Positions 12,636 to 23,800 of a stretch of 64,000 nucleotides of DNA are shown here, one piece after another (the stretch's first letter is position 1; each line of letters starts with the position of its first letter). The stretch is from Narthecium ossifragum (lineage: Eukaryota; Streptophyta; Magnoliopsida; Dioscoreales; Nartheciaceae), in contig OY986966.1 of the NCBI GenBank assembly GCA_963920575.1, positions 2,996,130 to 3,060,129 on the forward strand. Reading direction: 5' to 3'. The position numbers were made by a program, and so were the translations under genes. The notes beneath the pieces are model-generated. The model was given only the letters and a program-made list of their open reading frames with translations. It searched no databases and was not told the DNA's origin.

Positions 12636-15388
12636 CTAATCCAATGGTTCTTTACATGTCTTCCTGTTATGATGACCCTCACGACCACAACGACCACAAA
12701 TCATGGTTCTCACAAACTCTCCCTTTGACCTGATCCTCTTCTTCTTGGGTCTGCCAGGTGGCCTCCTTGACAATGGAGGTAGAATAAGTTCATCTCTCGG
12801 TACATAATCTGACTTGTTGATTGACGGAACATGATATATTGGGAACGAATAACTCTTCGCATAAGGTGACGTGTGGAAATATTCATCCACAAATGAACTA
12901 ACCTCTTCTCTTGTCGTCATGATGCAAGCCATAGCATGAGAGCAAGGGATCCCATTTATTTGCCACTTATAACATGAACATCTTCTCTTTCTAATATCAA
13001 CTGAAACAGATGGTTCGGAATAAACCTCAAATAATGAGCTAGTAGACTTGTTCATAATCCAAGTCCTTCCTTCGTTAAATGCTATTGAGATCTTCCGGTC
13101 AATTTCAGGACAAATCTGTGACCTGAAACTATTGCAAGCATTCCTCCTATCTGCATGCACAAAGAAGATGTCAATTAGCAATAGACACACTGTCAAAAAC
13201 AAAGATGAAAAAGATATATTCAACTTAACAAATCACACCTGACAATTTCTGCATGAGTTTAACCCTAATCATATCAATCAATTTCGTAATAGGGAGGCTC
13301 CTTTCATCAACAATCCAAGCATTGAAAGATTCTGCGGCATTTGAGCACATCAAACCATATCTGTTACCCTTAAAATATGCATTGGCCCATTTCTCAGGTG
13401 GCAAATCCTTCAAGAACTTCGATGCAATATGCGTTCCCTCTCGCACAAACTCTTGAACCTTCTCCTCAAAGAGATCAACAGTGGGAGCATAAGCACACTC
13501 AGCAAACTTATATATGATTGTCTCCTTAAAATCCCCCTTGAAACTTTTACCGCTGAAACAACTCCTCAAATTTGTCTTCAAGTGATAGAGACAGTACGCA
13601 TGATGACATCCAGGAAAAACCTCTGGCATTTTTTTCAAAAGGCCAGCATTCCTATCCGAAATAAATGTTATAACCCGATCTGGAGAAAGAATTGCTTTCA
13701 GACAGAGCAGAAGCCATAACCAGTTTTCCTCATTCTCCGCATCAACAACTGCAAAAGCAATAGGATACAATCCTGCAAAAAACAAATATGGAAGAAGAAT
13801 GTTCGTACTCAATTTAGCAAAAGAAAGGAATAGAGAGTTCATTCCTTAATTTACAAAATTCCACCATTACTTGGAAGTAACTGATGAATATCAACAACCT
13901 ATTGAATTATGCATGCTTTGTATATAAAGTAACTAATGCAAAGTAACATATAAAAATTCACTAATGAAAGATAATACACTCACGACAAATCACAACTAGA
14001 AATCTTGTAAGTAACTAGTGGAAATTAAATAGAAAGTAACTTGTACATAAGATAAGTAATGCAATATGCAACTATAAATATGGAAAGTAACTAGTGTAAC
14101 AAATGGAAAGTAACTAGTGGAAAATAACTTATAGATAAGATAACTAATGGCATTACGGAAAGTAACTGACAGCTATTATATAAGAGTTCATAAAGTAACT
14201 AGTGAATAGAAGCAGGTGGAAAATAACTACTAATAACCAATGCAAATTAACTTAAAGTCAAACACATAGTTGCAATTTCTAACCTTCATTGCCGTCCTTC
14301 CCTGTGGCAGCCAACAATTGTCCCTTGAACTTGCCCTTCAAATGAGTGCCATCTAGACATAGCAGTGGCCGGCAAAAGTTGAAACCTTCAATACATGCAT
14401 TCATGGCTACAAACAACCTCCTAAACCGACCAATTTCCTCATTGACCTCAACAACAAAATGAGAACCTGGGTTTGTGTCAACTACAGACTGAGCATACCA
14501 ACGTAACATTTCGAATGAACCCTTGTCATCTCCCAATACAGCCTTCTTCGCCTTTTCAACCCCAGACCACGCGATGTCATATGAAATTTGCACACCATAA
14601 TCTGAATGAAAGGATTTCATAACCTCAATAGGTTTAGTGCTGGGATTAATGCGCACCTGGTCATGTATCAAACAGGCCACAACATATGAATTCATGCGTT
14701 TATGCATCACTGTGCGAGATCCCGCGCCACACGTATGAACATTGTTAAACTTTTTCACGTAGAAGAAACCATTACAAGGCTGACGAGAACCTTTGACCAT
14801 CCATTGGCAACCACTTAACACCTTCTTGGAACACTCCACCGACACCACCTCAGGTTTATTTTTCACATACTCAAAGTCATATCCAGACTCTACTGCTAGC
14901 TTAGCCAGACTTAGTCTAAATTCCTTATCACCACCTTTAAACATTTGGCCCACACTATGGATAGCCCTCTCCCAGCCAAATGTCAACAATACCTTCTTGG
15001 GGTGCTGACAAAATGATGGCAGCAAATCAATCTCCTCATCACCAGAAAAACAAGGAACAATGGCTGAAGAAGCATCACCAGCATTGCAATGATAAATGCT
15101 ATCATTCTTACTGCAAACATCTACAACAATACGCTTAATATGCAATGAAAATGCAATGGAAACCATACTCTTGAAATCAGCTTCAGATTCAAGAACACAC
15201 TTCGGGTGTTCAGGTATCGAGTAACATAGACACAAACTTTCCTCACCCAAATTTGGCCACTTATCACAAACATTTCCCACTGCTCCATCAAAACATGCAA
15301 CCATTCCTAATCCACGTATTAAAGTCTGATCACCATATCTAAACAGCAATATCAACCTCTCATCCATCATCAACCCTACACAACACAA
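12636..15388 (-). CDS. mudrA-like: MURA-type MULE transposase
   Basis: A three-exon gene on the minus strand: 15388-14284, 13772-13239 and 13150-12636, joined in frame with good GT-AG sites. Further 5' exons are possible, as the first Met is uncertain. Exon 1 holds an N-terminal MuDR DNA-binding-like region (SGCQWMVKGSRQPCNGFFYVKKF, with conserved Cys and HTC) and the first catalytic Asp in LCLDGTHLKGKFKG. Exon 2 begins GLYPIAFAVVDAENEENW, has the second Asp in FISDRNAGL with CLYHLKTN after it, and the catalytic Glu in SNAAESFNAWI. Exon 3 contains a SWIM zinc finger (CSCYKWQINGIPCSHAMAC) and ends in a CCHC knuckle (CGRCGREGHHNRKTC). All three DDE residues are present and I see no internal stop, so this may be a functional transposase. 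It would cut and paste this element and relatives by recognising their ends. Confidence 0.9.
13860..14275 (-). repeat. Motif copies inside transposase intron 1
   Basis: The intron between the first two transposase exons holds at least six GGAAAGTAACT copies or variants, which read GTTACTTTCC in the sense of the transposase transcript. The spacing is irregular, unlike the array at 11640-12545. Confidence 0.8.
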
Positions 15389-15394
15389 ATGACA

Positions 15395-15780
15395 TAAACA
15401 CCAACTATGGAAAGTAACTAATTGGTGGTAAGTAACTTATGCATAAACATCAACTGTGGAAAGTAACTAATTACTTCATGGAAAGTAACTGGTTAATAAA
15501 CACCAATTGGTGGAAAGTAACTAACTACCCCGAGCTAGTAGTCTTGTTCACATTCCAAGACTTATGCATAAACACCAACTGTGAAAAAGTAACTAATTGG
15601 TGGAAAGTAACTTATGCATAAGTATGCGGAAAGAAACTTATGCATAGCTGATAAAACCATCAGAAACCAGTGTTTACAAACAAACACAACACTAAAATGG
15701 ACCCATTCGTACCAAATATGCAACTTCAAAAATATGGAAAGTAACTAAACAAACTAATGGAAAGTAACTAGTGGAAAATA
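15395..15780 (-). repeat. Motif copies upstream of transposase exon 1
   Basis: About ten more copies of GGAAAGTAACT with irregular spacing lie just 5' of the first recognised transposase exon, again in sense orientation to it. They probably fill an intron or the leader. Confidence 0.8.
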
Positions 15781-16323
15781 CTACTGAATTGATCAAAACA
15801 ATACTGAATTGATTGTGAATATGAAAACTAATGATTATTATGAAAACAAAGTTATGACAGTTAAAGATCCTACCACGAGAAAAGTACATGAATGGTGGAC
15901 AATCATCCACGACAATACCTCGATTTAAAAACAAAAACAGAGAGAAAAAAGAGATCACGCGAGATCAACAAGCGATCCTACCTCGGATAAAGCAGCGACA
16001 ATCGTGAAAGCGAAGAGAAAAAACTAGAACAACTGGCCGTAGACGACGGTGCCGGCGACGGAGACCTTCCACGACGAATGGCCAAAGAAATATGTGTAGG
16101 GAGAAGGAAGGCGAAGCCAACGACCATGGGAAGGGAGCCGAAGTGATTTCGGAAAGAGCGCGCAATCTGATAAAAGAGGGTTGGAGGGTATTCTGGTCAT
16201 TAAAAATTAACAGCTAATCATGACCCAAACCTAGAGCACTAAACACCTTAAGAAAAACGTAAGTGGAGATTTGAATAAAGATTTCGTTACTATGGCCTAA
16301 ACACCAATTAACAGTTTGATATA

Positions 16324-16598
16324 TTATTTGAAAAGTTTCACCGAGAAAGTCCTTTGATGTACTGCTTTCATATGCTTATTCTTTAAAAAAAAAAAAAATT
16401 AGTATCATATTTCGTCATCAAAGCATGTCAAATATAACATTTCATTCGACAATCAACTATTGCAGGCCCTATCGAATAAAAAATAAAATATAAAAACTAG
16501 TCATAACATTCAAATAAAGTACACCCGATCATAATTGCCTTCGACGACTCCTCATATTTTGAATCAGATTAAGTCATTGTCCCAACAATCATCATGCG
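16324..16598. other. Short non-coding spacer
   Basis: AT-rich spacer after the MULE with no gene or clear repeat. Confidence 0.5.
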
Positions 16599-16818
16599 GG
16601 CCGTTTGGTTCGGAGCTAAGAGGGGGATAATTTCATTTTATTCTCATTATTTTTATTTTTTATTAAATATTAAAATAATAATTATTGGTTTATTACTATT
16701 TCATTTATCACATTCCTATCTATTTTTTTTATTCCTATTTCTTAACTCATTTTTTCTAATCACATCTAATCTTATTCTCTCTTTAACCCTATTTTTTCTG
16801 ATCTCCTGACAAACGGCC
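16599..16818. mobile_element. MITE with GGCCGTTTG ends
   Basis: A 220-base AT-rich segment bounded by the inverted repeat GGCCGTTTG / CAAACGGCC. The size and ends fit a hAT- or Harbinger-type MITE. No target duplication is evident, so the superfamily is open. Confidence 0.55.
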
Positions 16819-17060
16819 AGCAACTCATGGTGATTCATGACCCAAAAAAATGACACGAGCTTCTAACTCTTATCTAAGACTTTTGACATATCAATTTTAT
16901 AAGAGACCTGGGTTACATCATATCAGTGGAGATGTAATATAATGCCTTTTATATCTAACGGTAGAGAATTTTAAAGCCAACGGTGGAAATCATATTTTGT
17001 TTACATTTTTTACAGTGATAATGGTGCCAGGTGGACGGACTTACACCTAATATCTATGCA

Positions 17061-17430
17061 CTAGGTGATGGGCCCGTGTCACTTGGCACGTCTAACTGCC
17101 CGCCCCACTATCTCTATTATAACTTACGCCACATCAGCCATTATCCTTTTTTTAATTTATTTAATTATAATTTTATACCACGTGTATGTCATGTGTGTAT
17201 AAGTTTATGACTCAGATGATGAGTCATAAAAGTAATTACCATTGAATCTTATAAGGTAGATAAGTATGTATATTTAAAACTAATCTCCTGACTTATGATT
17301 ATAAGGATGTATATTAAAACTAATTTATGGAAGATGATAAAAATATACAAAGTTAACTTAGGAAATTATACATGTAAACAAACTAATTGGAGGTAAACGG
17401 TTGTAACCGTTTTTGCTCCTTATAAGGTTA
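17061..17430 (-). mobile_element. Non-autonomous Helitron, copy 1
   Basis: Read on the minus strand this is a short Helitron-like element ending in ACCTAG. A GTGCCA...-type hairpin with the CACGGGCC segment lies close to that 3' end. It is preceded on + by A, as required for A^T insertion. Its 5' end is followed immediately by copy 2, and the expected 5' TC is lost or changed at the junction (GGTTAA instead of GGTTGA). Confidence 0.7.
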
Positions 17431-17431
17431 A

Positions 17432-17800
17432 CTAGGTGGTGGCCCCGTGCCACCTGACACGGCTAACTGCCCGCCCCCACTATCTCTATCATAACTTACT
17501 CCACATCAGCCACTATCCTTTTTTTTTATTTAATTATAATTTTATACCACGTGTATGCCATGTGTGTATAAGTTTATGACTCATCATCTGAGTCATAAAA
17601 GTAACTACCTTGGATCTTATAAGGTAGATAAGTATGTATATTTAAAACTAATCTCCTGACTTATGATTATAAGGATGTATATTTAAAACTAATCTAGAGA
17701 AGATGATAAAAATATACAAAGTTAACTTAGGAAAATATATATGTAAATAAACTAATAGGAGATAAACGGTTGTAACCGTTTTTGCTCCTTATAAGGTTGA
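17432..17800 (-). mobile_element. Non-autonomous Helitron, copy 2
   Basis: On the minus strand this element starts with TC (TCAACCTTATAAGG) and ends with CTAG, and sits between A (17431) and T (17801) without a target duplication. These are the diagnostic features of Helitrons. A GC-rich hairpin lies just before the CTAG end. It is a tandem neighbour of copy 1 and a relative of the copies at 35926-36684. At 369 bp it codes for nothing. Confidence 0.8.
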
Positions 17801-18208
17801 TATATAGAAACTTTGATATCGTGATCTGTATTTTTTTTTTTATCGAGTATAGATCAAATTAGCGTGCCTAAAGATTATTCGCACTGACTTATACTCGGTG
17901 GACTCGTGATCAGATCCGGCACCAATCCAATCCGTCGGCCTCTTCAAGGGCTGATAGAAGTGAACTTCCGCTCAAGCCACTATCATAATGTTAACTTTCG
18001 GCCCACATGCGGATCACCCATATGCTCCGGCCCACGTAGCCAGCTCCAACAAAGACAGCGGCCCAATAGGAAAGACCAAAGTATCAGTACATTGGTAAAT
18101 CCTAACGAAGTATTTAAATATGAAGTTTTCTGAATTCATTTTTGCAAGTTGTACGAACTTATAGGTTCATCAGCTCATGTTTCAGCTTAAAAAGTCTTCT
18201 ACTTACAT

Positions 18209-19323
18209 GGGTTAATAAACAAAAAAAACCCCTTATATTTTAAAGAGCAATTTGCATTTTCATATCATGTAATTTAGTGTAATGACAATTTACTACCTAT
18301 AGTTTTAAAAATATAGTTTACTATCCACATTTTATGTAACGGTGTGATTTACGGTCTAACCCCAGACGACGTTCTCCATTTACAAAAAAACCGCTTGGCA
18401 AGTGAGCGTCTTTGATTTGCATTTTGATAACATGTAATTTAGTATAATGACGGTTTACTACCTTATAATTTGAAAAACTACCTTAAATTTTATGCGACGC
18501 GCGTGATTTAGGGCATGAGCCCAGACGGCGTTATCTCACTTGATGGAAAACCGCTCACGTGCCAAGCACGTGAGCGTTGCTTTAGCCGTCTAACTCAAAA
18601 TGCGGCCTCCAAACTTTACGGTCGATCCGTGCATCCACAGTCACATCGACCATCAGCTTCTGTGAGAAAATGATACATCCAGGGTCGATCCATGCATCCA
18701 TCGTCATTTCAGTCGTTTAGCTAAAAATGCAGCTTTTAAACTTCTCGGTCGATCCCACGCATCCACCGTCGCATCAACCGCCAACCTCAGTGAGGAAATG
18801 ATGCATTTATGGTGGATCCATTCATGAATCGTCGCTTCAGCCATGTAGCTCAAAATGCAGCTTTCAAACTTCAATGGCGATCCACGCATCCACCGTCACA
18901 TTGACCACCAGCCTCTATGAGGAAATGATGCATCCATGGTCGATTCATGTATCGACCGTTGCTTCAGCCGTTTAGCTCAAAATGCAGCTTTCAAACTTCA
19001 CGTCGATCTAAGCATCGACAGACTCATTGACCGCGGAGAGGGAGAGGAAAGGCGCTCACCATCAAGGGAGATAACGTCGTCGCATAAAAATGTGGGGTAA
19101 TAAACTGCTATTATACTAAACTAAAGGGTATCAAAATGCAAAATACTTGGCACGTGAGCAATTTTTCATCAAATGAGATAACATCGTTTGGGATCAGGCT
19201 CTAAATCACGCCGTCACATAAAATTTAAGGTAGTAAATTATATTTTTAAAATTATAGAATAGTAAACTGTCATTATACTAAACTACAGTGTATGAAAATG
19301 CAAAAATCCCGTTTTAAAACCCA
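18209..19323. mobile_element. Long-TIR non-autonomous DNA element
   Basis: The two ends are inverted repeats of at least 150 bases. The left reads TTTGCATTTTCATA...GTAATTTAGTGTAATGAC and the right end carries its complement. Each end holds a second, tandem diverged copy of the same ~190-base block (left near 18415-18590, right near 19075-19200). Long multi-block TIRs of this kind suggest a Mutator-like MITE. No target duplication could be settled, so limits are approximate. Confidence 0.65.
18585..19035. repeat. ~130-base tandem repeat in element core
   Basis: Between the inverted repeats, a unit of about 130 bases is repeated three to four times. It contains AGCTCAAAATGCAGCTTTCAAAC, GATCCACGCATCCACCGTC and GTGAGGAAATGATGCATCC-like blocks with 10-20% visible divergence. 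It has no coding meaning I can see. Confidence 0.75.
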
Positions 19324-19397
19324 ATATGCAACATGGCCCCTCGTTAACACTTAAATAATCCAACATTTCTACCGAGGAAAAAAAAACGTCATCTACG

Positions 19398-19475
19398 TGA
19401 CGTAAACTATTTCATCCTTTTCCTTGAACGGACGGGAAACCCTGCATTTTAAAAACTCGAGGGATGCATATATAA
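19398..19475 (+). promoter_or_regulatory. Putative promoter of WRKY copy A
   Basis: An as-1/C-box-like ACGTGACGT lies at 19395-19403 and a possible TATA box TATATAA at 19469-19475, about 190 bases before the start codon. The TGACG block is shared with the copy B promoter (36918-36925), which supports function. TGACG elements bind TGA-type bZIP factors that act in salicylate responses. Confidence 0.5.
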
Positions 19476-19667
19476 CTATATATGTGATCAGAGCCCAATG
19501 AGCAATCAAGAAAGACTATGAAGCTAGCTAGCATGATACAAACTAGTCAACGAGCTCTAACACCTTAGATAGAAAGAAGCTAGCTAGCATGATAAAATCT
19601 AGTCAACGAGTCTAACACCTTAGATAGAAAGAAGGAAGCAGCCGCCGGAGAGGTCTCCTCCTCCTCC

Positions 19668-20797
19668 ATGGATCGCTCTGTGGACAAAGAAACAGTCGCC
19701 GGAGAGCTCCTCCAGGGCCTCGAGTTGGTGTCGCAACTCGGCGGCATGCTGAGCGAGCCCTCTGGAAAGATCCGGCGGTCCGGTGCGGTAGATGCCGTGG
19801 TGGAAGAGATCTCTGGGTCTTTTACCAGGGCTCTTCATGCATTGTACTACAAGGAGAGTTGCGCGCTTGGCTCGTTGGATCAACACGGCTGCGAGAGTTC
19901 CCATGGCCTGGGAGAGGATAGATCTGGTAGGGAATCTCAGCCGGGATCTAGGAGGAGGTGAGTACCGTTTAATTTTTTTTTACATGATTAAATTCTTTTT
20001 ATCTTTTGTGTTGAAGTTTTAGGTTTTCATTTTTTGAGAAGTTTTTTTAGATGAAAAGATCAGAACTGTTTGCAAAAGACTTTTTTTTTTTAGGTGGAAC
20101 ATCTAGAATAGATTGATGAGAATCAGATTGGCAAGAAAGCTTTGCTCGAAAAAAATGATGGAAACATATAATTAGAATTGATGTTCACAGAATAAGAAAA
20201 AGATTCATGATATATCGCATGTTCACAATTAGAAAGCAAAATTTTTGTGTCTTGTTCACAATTAGAAAGCAAAGACTGATCGAATTGTCTTCTAATTTTT
20301 GGGTTTCATAGTAGACTATTTATATTTTTCAAGAATTTTTTTTTATTTAAGGATGCGCGAAAACGACCTAGTAGACAAAATGGTTCGACTGTTATTTTTT
20401 TGGTTGTTTTGTGCTTAGTTGATACTACGTACTCGTGGGCCTTGGGGTGACCGGTGACGACGTCCCGTCCTCCATTGTCCATTGACAAAACTCTGCCCAG
20501 CGGCAGATGTAGAGGCTTCTTAATTAGAAAGCCGGTCGGCTTCAAGGTTGACTTTGAATCGGACTAATCAACTAATACTTTCTTTCTTCCCTCTTACCCA
20601 CCCGCGGCCCGCCCACACATCCAGTTGATCGAGCTGGCTTCACCGCCTTGATTGCAGCCTCCTCCATGAAAATTGCCATGGTACGATGGAGCCATATATG
20701 ACTTCCCAGCTGTACCACCCGATTCCAAGGTGCAAAACACTCCAACACTGTTTCCCCGCTCGCCGCCCACACCGCGTCTACCAGCTGCAAGATACAT

Positions 20798-20834
<37 letters not shown>

Positions 20835-23800
20835 CAAGCTGTACGTAGGACTGTCCTCACCACATCCTCACCTTTCACTCGATCCGCACAGGTCACTCGG
20901 CTGTCTTTGAATCCGAATTAATAGCTAGAACCTCAGTTTATAACACACATTACAGTTTATAACGCCCGGTAAGTTTGCACACCAGTACAGTTTATAACAC
21001 TCAAAAGCACACCATTACACTTTATAACGCTCGGCAATATATAGGAGACTACACTAATTTTCATGCATATTGTTTCACGTGAAGGAAATACGTCCTTGCT
21101 AAGTTTGCACACTGGTACAGTTTATAACGCTCTCACCTCTCCAACATAATACTGTCTGTTTTTAGCTCGTCCGTAAAAACCGAAAACACATCCTGATAGG
21201 TCAGCCATCTCGGGACAGCTCCAAGGCAAGTACTCGATCTTAAGCTGAAGTTTTCTAATAAAATCATTGACATCATGGCTTTAATCCGAGATTGCTTCAA
21301 GTCAAGCACGCTTAACATTGAGTTTTCTGGCGAAATCATTGCCATCACACCTTTAAAACGCTTTGTTTTATAGAATGCAATTAACATACATATAGATATG
21401 TCCCTAATCCACAATGATCACCCATCCCGGGACCACTCCAAGTCAAGCATGCTTAATATGAAGTTTTATACCAAAATCACTGTCATCAAGGCTTTAAAAC
21501 GCATTATTTTATAGAAGACGATTAACATACATATAGATATATCCCCAATCCACATGTAAGTTTTATGGGATTGCTTCCTCGGGCACCCGACTCAGACAAA
21601 CGCCCCCAAGGCGAATACGACCATGAAGATGTCAGATCTACACAATCCACCTGCTGACATCCATAACACACAATAGGTATTGTCCTTTAGCTCAGGGAGG
21701 GGCACTCCTCTTGTTAGACATATGTTACCTTGGCCCAAGGGCCGTATTGGGGAGCAGGTCCCGGTGCGCTGGGCAGTGGAGGTCAAGGAGGCCGGCAAGG
21801 TAGGGTGTTTGCGCTGCCAGAGACCTCAGCGTCTGCAGAGCATTCTGTTGTTCGAGATACCATTTTACTCTTCGACACCCCAGTCTTGGTTCTTTTTTAT
21901 TCTGACGCTTTGCATTCTTTGATTTCGACTTCTTACGTACGTCTTATGGGGTTAGAGCCAGTAGCCTTAAAAGCAGTGATACATGTGAGGACACCTGTTG
22001 GGAGCGGAGCCCGAGTCTGCTGGGTATGTCAGGGATGCAAGTTGGAGCTCAGAGATCTTTGACTGGAGGCTATGTGGGAGCGAGAACAGATGATGCGTTC
22101 CACTTACCCCCGGCTCTTCCAAGAGTAAGGTATGAATTAATTGTCATTTTTCCGTACTCTAGTCACACGATATATCCCGTAGTGTACTCGAGTCGAATTT
22201 CGACTACGAAATTCCTTGAAGGGGGGAGAATTGTAAGGGCCTTTTAAATTTTTTTAAGGATGGGTGACCTATAAGAAGTGTTCTCAATTTTTACAGATCA
22301 GTCACAAAAAACAGACCGTATTGTGTTGGAGGAGCGAGTGTATTACACAATTCATCTCTTAGGTTGCAGGCATTAGAGTGGTTTCAATAATATTAATACT
22401 TTCAATGACTTAATATGGATGAGTTTTTTTTTTGATGAGATGAGCCAATAGGCTAATATTTACATCCAAACAAGACAACAAAACTAGCTGCCGAACAGCC
22501 GAGTCCCTGACTCGCGAGACCAGTTATACATCAACCTGGATCTGCGACACGCTCGAGCAACACTATCGGCTCTCGCGTTACACTCTCTAGAAATATATAA
22601 AAAGATAACAGAATAAAAAAGGAGTGCATGCAACCAAATCTCCTTAGCAATGTGCTCCAAGTCTGGGGGCCATACCCTTAGACCATTAAGGATATGAACT
22701 GCGGCGAGTGAATCCGTCTCAACTATGATATTCTTGAGCCCATGTAATTTAGCATTTCTCATCCCCTCCAAAATCGCTTCCATCTCACCTTCTAGGACTG
22801 AAGCAGTAACCAACGGCCTACCCCAAGCCCAAACCTCTCTCCAATATGCGGATAAAACGACAGAGCCAATTGCAGCAGATCCAGACAATGGGTCATAAGA
22901 AACATCAGTTTGGATCACATGAGATCCCAGCGAAGAAGAGGCACCAAGGGACGAACTAGGCGAGGTAACATGACTTGGCCTCTTAGCGTGCTCTAACTGC
23001 TCTTTTACCATTCTTCTTATCTTGCAGGCAACAACCTCAACAGAATCTCCACTGGCACTGAAGACTATCTCGTTACGATCTTTCCAAACCATCCACATAC
23101 CGCATCCCAAGTATGCTTTCATCGTCTTCGAACCATTTCCAAGCAATGCGTCTAAGACCGCATTAAGGTTCCAAGCTGGGAGATGAAGACCGTCTTTCTC
23201 GGCAATTAAGGAAAACACTTCAAAGATGAACTGGCATCCAAAGACCGCATGAGCAACTGTCTCAGGCTCTCTATTGCATCTTGGACAAGTTCTCACTGAG
23301 GTCAAATGCAGCCTCCATAGCCTATCTCTCACCGGTAACTTCTCATGCATGACTCGCCAAAGGAAATGGCGAACTCTTGGCCCTCCTGGAGACCTCCATA
23401 CGTTGTTCCAAGCTTCCTCATTGCCATACTTGGATTGCTGAATTGCTTCCTGTGTATGTGCTAAATAAGCTGATTGTGAAGTTACCAACCCAGAGTCACT
23501 GAGAGGCCAGCGGCTGCTATCATCCTCGCTACACACTATCCGTTCAATTGCTTCTGACAATGAAGGGTGAAAGGACCTTTGTAAAGCATTGTCATCCCAA
23601 ACTCCATTAGCTGCAAGATCTCCGACCTGAATGCTCTCCAATCCAATTTAGACATTAAACATAGTGGGCCATCTAGATAAAGGCAGATCTGAAATCCATG
23701 CATCATTCACAACATTGAGATGGCTTCCAAGGCCTGGATTCCAAACTTATCTTTTCCTAATAGAGTTCGCGGCATAACATATATGCTTCCAATGGGTTGA

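Larger units (their letters stand above)
6131..16314. mobile_element. Mutator-like element (MULE) with C48 protease gene
   Basis: A ~10.2 kb DNA transposon. Flanks carry a matching 9-bp target duplication, TTTGATATA, at 6122-6130 and 16315-16323; 9 bp is the standard size for Mutator-like elements. Inside are two convergent genes: a C48/Ulp1-type cysteine protease gene on + (about 7818-11427) and a MURA-type transposase on - (12636-15388). The terminal inverted repeats are weak and diverged. Each end is followed by a GC-rich leader (6240-6410 and 15960-16160) of the kind seen at MULE promoter ends. Introns and flanks are filled with the motif GTTACTTTCC. Protease-bearing MULEs are known in plants (the Kaonashi/KI-MULE type), and this looks like one. 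The AT-rich 9-mer could match by chance, so the exact ends are the least certain part. Confidence 0.8.
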
